Source: Streptomyces sp. NBC_01750
GTDB taxonomy: Bacteria > Actinomycetota > Actinomycetes > Streptomycetales > Streptomycetaceae
Assembly (NCBI RefSeq): GCF_035918095.1
Contig: NZ_CP109137.1
Coordinates: 6,698,001-6,762,000, forward strand
Reading direction: 5' to 3'
DNA length: 64,000 nt
The position numbers and the translations under genes were made by a program. The notes beneath the pieces were generated by a model. The model was not told the DNA's origin. It ran no database searches and saw only the letters and a program-made list of their open reading frames with translations. Shown here in pieces: positions 18,901 through 26,987 of the stretch. Position 1 is the stretch's first letter; every line of letters begins with the position of its first letter.

Positions 18901-20012
18901 CCCCCGCCGCTGCCCGGCTGGCCGGCAACCGGCTCCTCAGCCTCCCCGGCGCGGGCAAGGAGGTCCGCCGGTTCACCTTCGACACTCGAGAAAGCGAGGC
19001 TCCGCTCGCCTACGAGGCCGGTGACGCTCTCGGCGTGCACCCCGTCAACTGCTCCGATCTCGTGACCGAATGGCTGGCCGTCACCGGTCTTGACCCTGCT
19101 GCTGCCGTCGACGTCGCCGGCATCGGCGAGATCCCCCTGGCCGACGCCTTGAGCCGGCACCTGGACATCACCAAGCTCACCCCCGCCCTGCTGGGCTTCA
19201 TCACCGAGCGCACCGGCGACCGCGACGTGAAGAAGCTGCTGCGCCCCGACAACAAGGGCGAACTCGCCCGGTGGTCCTGGGGCCGCCAGGCCATCGACGT
19301 CATCACCGAGCACCCCGTCCGTGCCACACCGCAGGAGTGGACCGGTGTCCTCAAGCGCCTGCAGCCCCGCCTGTACTCGATATCGTCGAGCCCGCTCAGC
19401 GACCCCCACCAAGTGTCACTGACGGTCTCCGTCGTCCGGTACGAGAACCTGAACGGCCGCCCCCGCAAGGGCGTGTGCTCGCCGTTCCTCGCCGACGCCG
19501 CGGCTGACACCCCGGTACCGGTCTTCGTCCAGCGCTCCCCGCACTTCCGGCCGCCGGCGGACCCCGACACACCGATGGTGATGGTCGGCCCCGGGACCGG
19601 AGTGGCTCCCTTCATCGGCTTCCTCGAGGAACGCCGAGCCCGTGGCCACCGAGCCCTCAACTGGCTCTTCTTCGGCGAACAGCACCGCGCCACGGACTTC
19701 TACTACGAGGACGAGCTCACCGGCTTCCTCGCCGACGGCACGCTCACCCGCCTCGACACCGCCTTCTCGCGCGACCAGCGCGCCAAGGTCTACGTCCAGG
19801 ACCGGATACGGGAACACGGTCCCCAGCTCTGGTCGTGGCTCCAGGACGGCGCACACTTCTACGTCTGCGGCGATGCCGCGCGAATGGCCAAGGACGTCGA
19901 CCAGGCGCTGCGCGACATCACCGTCACCTACGGCGACCTCGACCAGGACGGAGCTGCGCTGTACGTCAAGCAGCTCACCGCCGACAAGCGGTACGTCCGT
20001 GACGTCTACTGA
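15924..20012 (+). CDS. Bifunctional assimilatory nitrate reductase / CysJ-type flavoprotein fusion
   Basis: 1,362 residues. The N-terminal half (about 10-730) is a molybdopterin-bis-MGD oxidoreductase of the NasA type, with [4Fe-4S] cysteines C17, C20, C24 and C57 (CSYCGVGC ... LC), then [28 protein letters not shown] and a molydopterin-dinucleotide-binding end ([12 protein letters not shown]). After a Pro/Ala linker comes a flavodoxin-like domain (about 827-970; [35 protein letters not shown]). An FAD/NADPH reductase domain follows (about 1005-1362; [44 protein letters not shown]). NADPH electrons could thus pass FAD-FMN-FeS-Mo within one chain to reduce nitrate to nitrite. The start is GTG 15924 with GAAAGG upstream. 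Such fusions are known in actinomycetes. Confidence 0.92.
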   Translation: MPPQDSSTGASQVRTVCSYCGVGCGMVLDIASGPDGRRKVLKASGDKAHPANFGRLCTKGATTADMLAAPGRLTTALVRTERGAEPIPAGVDEAITSTARRLRTIIDEHGPDAFAFYVSGQMSLEAQYLANKLAKGFVRTNQIESNSRLCMASAGTGYKLSLGADGPPGSYQDFEKADVFFVIGSNMADCHPILFLRLMERVKAGAKLIVVDPRRSATAAKAGLFLQIRPGTDLALLNGLLHLLYENGHTDAGFIAERTEGWEAMPEFLADYPPATVAGITGIPEADIRTAAEWIGEAGEWMSCWTMGLNQSTHGTWNTNALINLHLATGAICRPGSGPFSLTGQPNAMGGREMGYMGPGLPGQRSVLVDEDRAFVEELWDIEPGTVRKDGSGKGTVEMFQRMANGDIRACWIICTNPVASVANRRTVIEGLERAELVITQDVFADTETNAYADVVLPGALWTETEGVLINSERNLTLAQPAVDPPGEAMADWRIIARIACEMGYEHAFSYDSAEEIFEEIKRAANPKTGYDLRGVTYERLRTTSVQWPAATAEGPDRNPIRYLAEDRGPVFPTASGRAVFFARPHIPAAEMPDDDYPFVLNTGRLQHQWHTLTKTGKVAKLNKLNPTPFVELHPEDAERLGIVEGDSVEIASRRGRAVLPAVVTDRVRPGCCFAPFHWNDLFGEYLSVNAVTSDAVDPISFQPEFKVCAVTLAKIAAPAAVTPAPPNIATAEPAAIVPTAVQPGAASVFGLESTPPPVLAEHERQYLVGFLAGLESGAPGVPVLPAGAPFSKEHTRWVNGVLAGMYSRAPQTEEESTTTQATSQGREVVVLWASQTGNAEEFAAATADRLTATGHRAALIGMDDTDPRSLPPAADLLLITSTFGDGDAPDNGSGFWDALTAADTPRMDGRRYAILAFGDSSYDDFCGHGRRLDQRLDELGAVRLAPRTDCEPDYEPSAHAWLDQVLTNLTEPPANGPASAPAAAPVRSAKPAPAAARLAGNRLLSLPGAGKEVRRFTFDTRESEAPLAYEAGDALGVHPVNCSDLVTEWLAVTGLDPAAAVDVAGIGEIPLADALSRHLDITKLTPALLGFITERTGDRDVKKLLRPDNKGELARWSWGRQAIDVITEHPVRATPQEWTGVLKRLQPRLYSISSSPLSDPHQVSLTVSVVRYENLNGRPRKGVCSPFLADAAADTPVPVFVQRSPHFRPPADPDTPMVMVGPGTGVAPFIGFLEERRARGHRALNWLFFGEQHRATDFYYEDELTGFLADGTLTRLDTAFSRDQRAKVYVQDRIREHGPQLWSWLQDGAHFYVCGDAARMAKDVDQALRDITVTYGDLDQDGAALYVKQLTADKRYVRDVY

Positions 20013-20411
20013 TCCGCGTCGGTCGAGTGGGAGGTTCAGCACGAGTGTCGGGCGTGCCCGGAGGCCGCACTGATCGGCCGCCTCACGGCCCGGCAGGCGG
20101 GTGCAGCTCCTGACCTGGAACCCGGCTGGGACCGGCGGGGGTTCCTCGTCGCCGCGGGAGCGGCCGCGCTGGCCTCGGCCGGGGCGGTTGCCCTGGGAGT
20201 GACACTGAGCGGCCGGAAGGGACAGCATGCTGTCGCCTCCCGCGCCAAGGTGGTGCTGCCCGCCCCGGATTCGCCCGCGGCCCCCATCCCGGCCGGTGCC
20301 CGGCTGAGGGTGGCGGGCATCAGCTCCCAGCGCCTGTGTCACTACGGATTCGTAGCCACATGGCCGAGGGATTGGTTCAGGACACAACAAATTCGGCCGG
20401 ACCGCGCGTGA
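20013..20411 (+). pseudogene. Truncated molybdopterin-oxidoreductase-like fragment
   Basis: In the same frame as the preceding gene, after its stop, the translation reads a Cys-x2-Cys segment (CRACPEAALIGRLTARQAG), then DRRGFLVAAGAAALASAGAVALG (a twin-arginine-like or TM segment), then VVLPAPDSPAAPIPAGARL and RVAGISS. This order resembles the membrane-to-catalytic junction of actinobacterial sulfite-oxidase-type molybdopterin proteins. There is no start codon or ribosome site, and similarity ends abruptly near 20330, after which the sequence is unrelated (HYGFVATWPRDW...). It is best explained as a fragment left by a rearrangement. The family assignment is from pattern memory only. Confidence 0.5.
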
Positions 20412-20490
20412 AGCACGGAGGTCAGCACCTTTGCGCGGCAGAGCCACGGAGGCGACGCCCCGCCGACCGGTGTGCCCCGCACAGGGCGCC

Positions 20491-23298
20491 TTATGCCCCG
20501 GCCACCGGATTCTTGGGACCGTCGCTGTTCAGCGCCCTGGGCAGTTCCGATCGTCGCCGTATGCCGAGCTTGCGGTACGTACTGGTCAGATGCGTTTCCA
20601 CGGTGCGCCGGGCGAGGTGCAGCAGCTCCGAGATCTCGGCGTTCGTACGGCCCTCCGCCGCGAGGGCGGAGATACGGCGTTCGCTGCGGGTGAGTGCGCC
20701 TTCGCCGGTGAGGTGGGTGGTGCCGCGGCGGGCACCGCTGCCGCGGAGGGCCTGCTCGGCGACCGTCAGGAGGCGGGTGGCACCGACGCGTTGGGCGGCC
20801 GCGGCGGCCTCCCGGAGCAGGGGACGGGCCTGTCGCGGTTGCCCGGCGGCGGTGAGCTGGCGGCCGTGGGAGACGAGGGCGGCGCCCAGCTCCGTGTCCA
20901 GCGAGGTGTCCCGCAGGATGTCGACGGCCTGGCCGGTGAGTTCCAGGCCGCGCCGGCCCCCAGTGGCCTCACCCAGAACCCGCAGCGCGCGGCCCACCAC
21001 GCGAGGGGTGCCCCACACGCAGGCGAGCCGGTGCTCCTCCGCTGCGAGGACGAGGGCCGCCTGCACTCGGCCGAGCGCGAGCTGGCACTCGGCGGCGGCC
21101 GAGCGCCACGGCGTGACCACAGGGCTCACCGTGTCGCGGCCGACCTGGCGGCGGCCGCACTCAAGGAAGTCTTCCAGGGCGCCCATCGGGTCGCCGGAGG
21201 CGGCGCGGAGGACGCCGCGCGCGTAAAGGAATCGGTTCACCTCCCAGCTGTCCTCCGCGTCCTTGACACTGACGCTGTCGGCGAGCCGGTGGGCTTCGGG
21301 CAGGCGGTCCGTCCGGACGAGCGCCAGCACGGAGTTGGCCTGGAAGTTGCTGGGGCCCCGGCCGGTCACGTCCGGCGGGAGATCCTGGCCGGACGCGTAC
21401 GCCAGCACCTGCGCGAACTCACCGCGGGCGGCGGCGGTGTCGACACGTACGTTGATCAGGGGGCCGTGAATCGGGTGCAGCGGCGAGAGACGGTGATCGG
21501 CCAGGCCGGCCCTGACGAGCCGGTCGGCGAGGTCCAGCGCGTCGGCCCACTGGGCCACGGCGGCCGCGGTACCCAGCAGATACGGCACCAGCAGCGGATC
21601 CTCCGGAGCCGCTGTGAGTATCTGGAGCTTCCGTACGGCTCTCTCGGCCGACACCAGGCCGGCCGTGGCCTCGTACCGCAGCAGCAGGGCCCGTACGGCC
21701 GGACTGAGCAGGGCGGGGGACTGCTCGGCCGTGTGGCGCAGCCGGGCGTAGATCTCCCGGCGTATCTCCCGGTCGTGGTCGGACAACAACGCGGACGCAG
21801 TCTGCACCGTACGGGCCAGCACCGGGTCTTCCCGCAGGCCGCCGAGATCGCGCAGTACGTCGAACGCGGCCCGCGCCTCACCCCGGCGGGCCAGCGCGGT
21901 GCCCAGCGTGACCGCCGTCAGCACCCGGTCCCGGGGTACGTCCTGGAGGCGCAGCGCCTCGGCCAGCCGGGGTATCCCCGCGGACCGTACGGTGGTGAAC
22001 TCCAGGGTGCCGAGCGCGACGAGCGCCGCGGCCCGGCGTTCGCGCGGCAGCGGTTCATCGAGTGCGCCGCGCAGATAGGCCACGGCGTTGCCGGTCCGGC
22101 CGGCCCTGGTCGCGTCGGCCGCGGCGGCCAGGAGGGTACGCGCGGCACGCGCCAGCCCGACCCGGGGCATCCGGAGCAGGTGCCCGGCCACCGCCTCGGC
22201 ACGGTCGCCCCGGCGGCACCGGAATTCCGCCGCAGCGCGGTGCACGGCGTTCCGGCGCTGCTGGGGCCAGCCGTCGAGCACCGCCTCCCGCAGCAGGGGA
22301 TGTGCGAAGCGGGGCCCGCCGTGCACGGGGTCGCGGCGCAGCAGGCCCAGCCGGATCATCGCGGTGACCCAGCCGGAGACCCGGGTTGCTCCGGCCCCGG
22401 TCACCCCGGCGAGCAGACTCTCGGGACCGTACGACGTGTCGTCACCGTCCGCCGGTCCGGCGTCGTCCTCCAGTTCGGCGAGGGCACGGGCCACGGTCGC
22501 GGTCTCGTTCCCCGCGCTGTCCAGCCACCAGGAGACCGCGGCCACGAAGGCCCCCGGATACAGGTCGGCACAGCTTTCCGGCAACACCGATCCGGCCCCG
22601 CCGCCGTCCGGGACCACGGCCCGCAGATCGTCCAGCAGGGCACGCAGCAGCAGCGGACTGCCCGCGCCGGCCCGGACACAGCCGTCCAGCCACGCGTCCG
22701 CGGTGTCCGCTCCGAAGGTGGCGCGGACCATCGCCTCGGCGCCCGCCCGGCTCAGGGGAGCAGGCGCGTGCACCCGCACCCGGGCGGGCGGCAGCCCGTG
22801 GGCGAACCCCGGCGACGGTGGGGTGATGTCGTACTGACTCCGCTCGGTCGCCACCAGCAATATCGGTAATCGCGCCATGTGCCGGACGGCCTCGGTGAGC
22901 CAGCGCCGGGAGGCGGGGTCCGCGAGGTGGACGTCGTCCACTGTCAGCAGCAGCGGTGAGTCGGCCGCGTACGAGCACAGCAGCCGCCACAGCCGGGCGG
23001 CGTAACCGCGGTGGTGCGAGGCCTGCGGAGTTTCGTCGTCGGATCCGAAGCCGCCGGGCGGGGAGAGCATTTTCCGTACGGAGGCGAAGGGGACGCCGGA
23101 GTTCTCAGCCGAGCAGTAGGCCCCCAGTACGCGCATGCCGTGCCGCGCGCCGTGGTCGACGGCGGCTTCCATCAGCGAGCTGCGCCCGGTCCCCGAGGGT
23201 CCCCGGAACAGGACCAGCCGCCCGGATCCGGCCCTGGCACGTTCGGCTTCCGTGTGCAGCAGGTCCAGCGCGGCCTGGCGTTCGAGAAGTGTCGTCAT
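20491..23298 (-). CDS. LuxR-family large ATP-binding regulator (LAL)
   Basis: 935 residues. An N-terminal AAA-type ATPase (about 1-300) is followed by a long TPR-like helical region (about 380-860) and a C-terminal LuxR HTH (about 870-930; LTRSERRISALAAEGRTNAEISELL, RTVETHLTSTYRKLGI). The Walker A motif GPSGTGRSS has Arg39 where Lys is normal, while LLLTVDDVHLAD supplies Walker B, so ATP use may be altered. Start ATG 23298 is preferred over 23433 because GGGAG lies upstream and residues before it look random. The Leu codon TTA at 22869-22867 (residue 144) gives possible bldA control. It sits beside the injection-system genes, like the TTA-containing LuxR gene recalled next to the S. coelicolor eCIS locus, and is the likely activator. 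Confidence 0.9.
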   Translation of the reverse strand: MTTLLERQAALDLLHTEAERARAGSGRLVLFRGPSGTGRSSLMEAAVDHGARHGMRVLGAYCSAENSGVPFASVRKMLSPPGGFGSDDETPQASHHRGYAARLWRLLCSYAADSPLLLTVDDVHLADPASRRWLTEAVRHMARLPILLVATERSQYDITPPSPGFAHGLPPARVRVHAPAPLSRAGAEAMVRATFGADTADAWLDGCVRAGAGSPLLLRALLDDLRAVVPDGGGAGSVLPESCADLYPGAFVAAVSWWLDSAGNETATVARALAELEDDAGPADGDDTSYGPESLLAGVTGAGATRVSGWVTAMIRLGLLRRDPVHGGPRFAHPLLREAVLDGWPQQRRNAVHRAAAEFRCRRGDRAEAVAGHLLRMPRVGLARAARTLLAAAADATRAGRTGNAVAYLRGALDEPLPRERRAAALVALGTLEFTTVRSAGIPRLAEALRLQDVPRDRVLTAVTLGTALARRGEARAAFDVLRDLGGLREDPVLARTVQTASALLSDHDREIRREIYARLRHTAEQSPALLSPAVRALLLRYEATAGLVSAERAVRKLQILTAAPEDPLLVPYLLGTAAAVAQWADALDLADRLVRAGLADHRLSPLHPIHGPLINVRVDTAAARGEFAQVLAYASGQDLPPDVTGRGPSNFQANSVLALVRTDRLPEAHRLADSVSVKDAEDSWEVNRFLYARGVLRAASGDPMGALEDFLECGRRQVGRDTVSPVVTPWRSAAAECQLALGRVQAALVLAAEEHRLACVWGTPRVVGRALRVLGEATGGRRGLELTGQAVDILRDTSLDTELGAALVSHGRQLTAAGQPRQARPLLREAAAAAQRVGATRLLTVAEQALRGSGARRGTTHLTGEGALTRSERRISALAAEGRTNAEISELLHLARRTVETHLTSTYRKLGIRRRSELPRALNSDGPKNPVAGA

Positions 23299-23431
23299 CC
23301 AAGGCTCCCGGCGATCTCGTGGTCGGTCTCGTGGTCGGCCACGATTGTGGACGTCACAGTCACAACAGGACGATGGGGACCGCTTGTTCGGCGTGTTGCA
23401 CGCGTTCCCCCGACGGTAAGGACGTTCGGCC

Positions 23432-24070
23432 ATGGTGTTGCGCAGTCGCGCCAGGATCCCGGTCGAGATCCACGCATCGGACCCGCTTTCCTCCGCCGGA
23501 GTGACCAGCCAACTGCGCCATCAGCCCGGGATCGAGCTCGTCGACGAGATGACCGGCCGGCCGGGAGCAGTGGCGATCCTGCTCGCCGACGCGCTGGACG
23601 AATCCACTCTCTCCCGGCTGAGGCGGCTCGCACGGACCGACGGGACCCGGGTGGTGCTTGTCACAGGCGCCATCCGCGAGCCGGAACTGCTCCAGGTCAT
23701 CGAATGCGGGGTCGGCGCCATCGTCTGGCGGCGCGAAGCCACCGAACACCGGCTTCTCCAGGCGGTCCTCGCGGCCTCCCGGGGTGACGGTGACCTGCCC
23801 TCCGACCTGATAGGCAGGCTGATCGCCCAGGTCGGCACCATGCAACGCAGCGCGGCGAACCTGCCCGGAACCCCAACGTCCGGTCTGGCGCCGCGCGAGG
23901 TCGATGTGCTCCGGCTGGTGGCCGAGGGGATGGACACCGGGGAGATTGCGAGCAAGCTGTCGTACTCCGAACGCACCGTCAAAAACGTGATGCACGGACT
24001 GACCACCCGACTGCAACTCCGTAATCGGGCTCATGCGGTGGCATATGCCCTCCGTGAAGGCTACATCTGA
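23432..24070 (+). CDS. LuxR/NarL-family response regulator
   Basis: A 212-residue protein divergent from the large LuxR gene. The N-terminal half is a receiver-like domain with a degraded motif set (IHASDP, ILLADALDE, VVLVTGA), so phosphorylation is uncertain. The C-terminal HTH is clear (LAPREVDVLRLVAEGMDTGEIASKLSYSERTVKNVMHGL). Start ATG 23432 has GGTAAGGA upstream. It lies directly before the cap-protein and ATPase genes of the injection system and shares a 133-base intergenic region with the LAL gene, consistent with a two-regulator control point for that locus. Confidence 0.88.
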   Translation: MVLRSRARIPVEIHASDPLSSAGVTSQLRHQPGIELVDEMTGRPGAVAILLADALDESTLSRLRRLARTDGTRVVLVTGAIREPELLQVIECGVGAIVWRREATEHRLLQAVLAASRGDGDLPSDLIGRLIAQVGTMQRSAANLPGTPTSGLAPREVDVLRLVAEGMDTGEIASKLSYSERTVKNVMHGLTTRLQLRNRAHAVAYALREGYI

Positions 24071-24246
24071 GGGTCCCTATCCGCCCCGCGGCCCCCGGTC
24101 AAGGGCCCCGGAGGCACGTTCCATGCTCCTGACAGTTCCCCGGGCGTGCTCCCGGATGCGGCGCCCCGCGGGCCACGATGACCGTGCAGTGCGCCGTGCC
24201 GAGCGGCGAACCGGCAACCGGCCACCGGTATTTGTGAAGGGCGCGA

Positions 24247-24283
24247 CGTGATCCACGAGGTGGGACCGTGATCCACGAGGTGG
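24247..24283 (+). repeat. Tandem duplication of the start region of the cap-protein gene
   Basis: cgtgatccacgaggtgg occurs at 24247-24263 and again at 24267-24283 (20-base period). The upstream copy has its own GTG (24248), encoding a seven-codon peptide (MIHEVGP) whose TGA (24269-24271) overlaps the true GTG start at 24268. Confidence 0.85.
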
Positions 24284-24942
24284 ACGAGGTACTCAAGGGG
24301 CTGCTGACCGGCGGCGCCCTGACCGGGACCGGCATCGAGGTCGCCTTCGACGCCCCTACCCGCGACTGGGCCGCCCGGCGCAACGCCCCGACCATCGACG
24401 CCTACCTCTACGACATCCGGGAGGACGTCGCGCGGCGCGAGCGCGGTGCGGTCGCGGTCCGCGACGACCGGGGAGTCGTACTGAGACGGCGTCAACCGCC
24501 ACGCTGGTACCGGCTTTCCTATCTCGTCACCGCCTGGACCAAGCGCCCTGAGGACGAACACCGGCTGCTCTCCGCCGTACTCGCCACCCTGCTGCCGCGT
24601 GAGGTCCTGCCCCCCGAGGAACTGACCGGCCCTCTGGCCGAACTCGGGCTCACCATCCCCCTCACCGTCGCCGGGCTGCACACCGAAGCCCGCTCGCTCG
24701 CCGACATCTGGTCCGCGCTCGGCGGCGAGCTCAAGCCTTCCCTGGACGTCGTCATCACCGCGCCCTTCCCCGTCTCTCCCGAGTACAGCGCCGGACCACC
24801 GGTCACCGAAGGCGCCGGAGTCCGCGTCCGCGGCATGGACGGCACACTCGACGGCAGCCCCGAGCGCCACCACCGCCCTGGTCAGCTCCGCGGCCGCCGG
24901 GGGCTTCCCGCCCACGGCCCCGGCGAAGCGGTGCCGGAGTGA
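24268..24942 (+). CDS. DUF4255/Pvc16-like eCIS cap (tail terminator) protein
   Basis: 224 residues. The N-terminal half matches the DUF4255 pattern: IHEVDEVLKGLL, then LYDIREDVARRE, RRRQPPRWYRLSYLVTAWT, EDEHRLLSAVLATLLP, PLTVAGLHTEA and WSALGGELKPSLDVVITAP. In AFP/PVC-type particles this family caps the sheath-tube end. The C-terminal 30 residues are Arg/Gly-rich and poorly conserved looking. The GTG at 24268 is coupled to a tiny upstream ORF by GTGA overlap, and the stop overlaps the ATPase start (GTGA at 24939). It is the first structural gene of the injection-system locus. Confidence 0.88.
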   Translation: MIHEVDEVLKGLLTGGALTGTGIEVAFDAPTRDWAARRNAPTIDAYLYDIREDVARRERGAVAVRDDRGVVLRRRQPPRWYRLSYLVTAWTKRPEDEHRLLSAVLATLLPREVLPPEELTGPLAELGLTIPLTVAGLHTEARSLADIWSALGGELKPSLDVVITAPFPVSPEYSAGPPVTEGAGVRVRGMDGTLDGSPERHHRPGQLRGRRGLPAHGPGEAVPE

Positions 24943-26933
24943 TCACGGCCGATCCACTGCTCCAACGGCTCGCCCTGCTGCGCGACGCCGTGGCCCTGCT
25001 GGTCGAGCGGCGCGGTGCCACGGACCCGACGGCGGCGGATCCGCTGCGCGGGCTGTATCTGTCCGACGAGTCCGCGCGACGTCTGCTGTCGGCCGCTCCC
25101 CACCCGCCGGACGTACCGGACTTTCCGGATCACTCGCCGGCCGGGGACGACGGAGACCGGCTGCGCCGGCTGGCCGGCCGGCTACGCCTCACCGCGCTGG
25201 ACGCCCGCATCCTGCTGGTCGCGCTGGCACCCGAACTCGACCGTACCTTCGAGCCGTTGTACGGCTACCTCAATGACGAGATCAGCCGCCGCCGGGCTAC
25301 CACCGGGCTCGCGCTCGATCTGTGCGGGGTGCCCGTGCACTCGGCTCCGGCGCGGGCCCGGTTCCACCCGTCCGCGCCACTGTCGGCCCTGGGCCTGCTC
25401 GCCGTCGAGGAACCCGAACGCCCTTTTCTCAGCCGCTCGTTGCGGGTCCCCGACCGGATCGTCGCTCATCTGCTGGGCGACGACACCCCGGACGCGGCGC
25501 TCGACGGCACCGTACGACGGCTGCCTGACAGCGGCAGCGGCACCGGCGCCGCGCGCGGCTCCGACCCGCTCATCCCGAAGCTGGCCGAGAGGCTGGCGGC
25601 CGGCCCGCTCAGCGCGTACCTCCGCGAGCACCGTGATGGGGACGCGCTGGCCTGCGTCACCGCGGCCCTGGGCGAGTCCGGGACCGAGGCGCTGCATCTC
25701 ACACCGGGGGAGCACCCCCCGTACCCCGAACTGCTCCGCGAGGCGCGGCTGACCGGCCGCGCGCTCGTCGTCACGTCACTGCCGGAGAAGCCGGAGGCGC
25801 TGGTAAGGGCGCTGGCGGTGGACGATGTCACGGTCCTGCTGGCCGGCTCCCGCCCGTACGACCCGCAGTGGTGCGACGGCGTGCACACCCCGCTCGTGCT
25901 GGACGCCCCCAGGCAGCGCTCGGGCGACCTCGATGCCTGGACGTCGGCCCTCGGTGCATCGTCCGGGGAGCCGGGGTTCGACCTGGCGCCGGTCGTCGCC
26001 GCCTACCGGCTCGGCGGCACCGGGATCGGCCGGGCCGCCCGTGCGGCGCTGGACCTCGCCGCGTTCGACGGCGCCGCGCTGTCCGCCGCCCATCTGCGGC
26101 TCGCCGCCCGGCAGCAGTCCACGTCCGGCCTGGAGCGGCACGCCCGCCGCATCCGGCCCGACGTCGGCTGGAGAGACCTCGTCCTGCCCGATCAGCCGCT
26201 GGCTCAGTTGCACGAACTGGTCCTGCGCTGCCGCCACCGCGACCAGGTGCTCGGCGACTGGCGGCTGAGTGCGGGCGGCGGGCGCGGCAGGGGCGTACTG
26301 GCGCTCTTCGCGGGCGATTCCGGCACCGGTAAGACGCTCTCCGCCGAAGTGGTCGCCGCCGAACTCGGCCTCGACCTCTATGTCGTTCAGCTCCCGTCCA
26401 TCGTCGACAAATATGTCGGCGAGACGGAGAAGAACCTGGAGCGGATCTTCACCGAGGCCGACCGCACGGACGCCGTGCTGCTCTTCGACGAGGCCGACGC
26501 CGTCTTCGGCAAGCGTTCCGAGGTCAACAGCTCCAACGACCGCCACGCGAACCTGGAGAGCGCGTACCTCCTCCAGCGCCTGGAGTCCTTCGACGGCATA
26601 GCCCTGCTCACCACCAACCTGCGAGCCAACATCGACGACGCTTTCACGCGCCGGCTGGATCTGGTGGTCGACTTCCCGTTCCCCGACGCCGCCCAGCGGC
26701 TCGCCCTCTGGCGGCACAGCCTCGCCCATGTCCCCTGCGTCGACGGTATCGACCCGGAGCCGTGCGCCCGGGACTTCGAGCTGGCCGGCGGCTCCATCCG
26801 CAGCGCGGTCGTCACCGCCGCGTACGGGGCGGCGGCCCGTGGCGGTCCCGTCTCGACCGCCGACCTGGTGGCCGGCGCCCAGCGTGAGTACCGCAAGGCG
26901 GGACGGCTGGTGATGGAGGACCGCGGCTGGTGA
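24939..26933 (+). CDS. AAA+ ATPase of the injection-system locus (Pvc15-like)
   Basis: 664 residues. The N-terminal 400 residues form a variable region. The classical AAA+ module follows: Walker A AGDSGTGKT with K465, Walker B LLFDEADAVFG with D517-E518, sensor LLTTNLR and arginine finger DDAFTRRLDLVVDFPFP. AAA+ proteins of this type accompany almost all eCIS clusters and are thought to aid particle assembly or effector loading; the client is unknown here. It overlaps the cap gene start-stop. It ends 54 bases before the convergent membrane-anchored gene. Confidence 0.92.
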   Translation: MITADPLLQRLALLRDAVALLVERRGATDPTAADPLRGLYLSDESARRLLSAAPHPPDVPDFPDHSPAGDDGDRLRRLAGRLRLTALDARILLVALAPELDRTFEPLYGYLNDEISRRRATTGLALDLCGVPVHSAPARARFHPSAPLSALGLLAVEEPERPFLSRSLRVPDRIVAHLLGDDTPDAALDGTVRRLPDSGSGTGAARGSDPLIPKLAERLAAGPLSAYLREHRDGDALACVTAALGESGTEALHLTPGEHPPYPELLREARLTGRALVVTSLPEKPEALVRALAVDDVTVLLAGSRPYDPQWCDGVHTPLVLDAPRQRSGDLDAWTSALGASSGEPGFDLAPVVAAYRLGGTGIGRAARAALDLAAFDGAALSAAHLRLAARQQSTSGLERHARRIRPDVGWRDLVLPDQPLAQLHELVLRCRHRDQVLGDWRLSAGGGRGRGVLALFAGDSGTGKTLSAEVVAAELGLDLYVVQLPSIVDKYVGETEKNLERIFTEADRTDAVLLFDEADAVFGKRSEVNSSNDRHANLESAYLLQRLESFDGIALLTTNLRANIDDAFTRRLDLVVDFPFPDAAQRLALWRHSLAHVPCVDGIDPEPCARDFELAGGSIRSAVVTAAYGAAARGGPVSTADLVAGAQREYRKAGRLVMEDRGW

Positions 26934-26948
26934 CCGCCGACCGGCACC

Positions 26949-26964
26949 GACCGGCGGGCCGGTC
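26949..26964. terminator. Palindrome between convergent genes
   Basis: gaccggc and gccggtc face each other around two bases, inside the 54-base gap between the ATPase (+) and the membrane-anchored protein (-). It could act as a bidirectional terminator, though the loop is short. Confidence 0.35.
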
Positions 26965-26987
26965 GCGCGGCGCCGGCCTGCCGTACG

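Noticed and set aside
20431..22869. 812-residue plus-strand frame opposite the large LuxR regulator
   Set aside because: Shadow; the minus strand has Walker and HTH motifs and a ribosome site.
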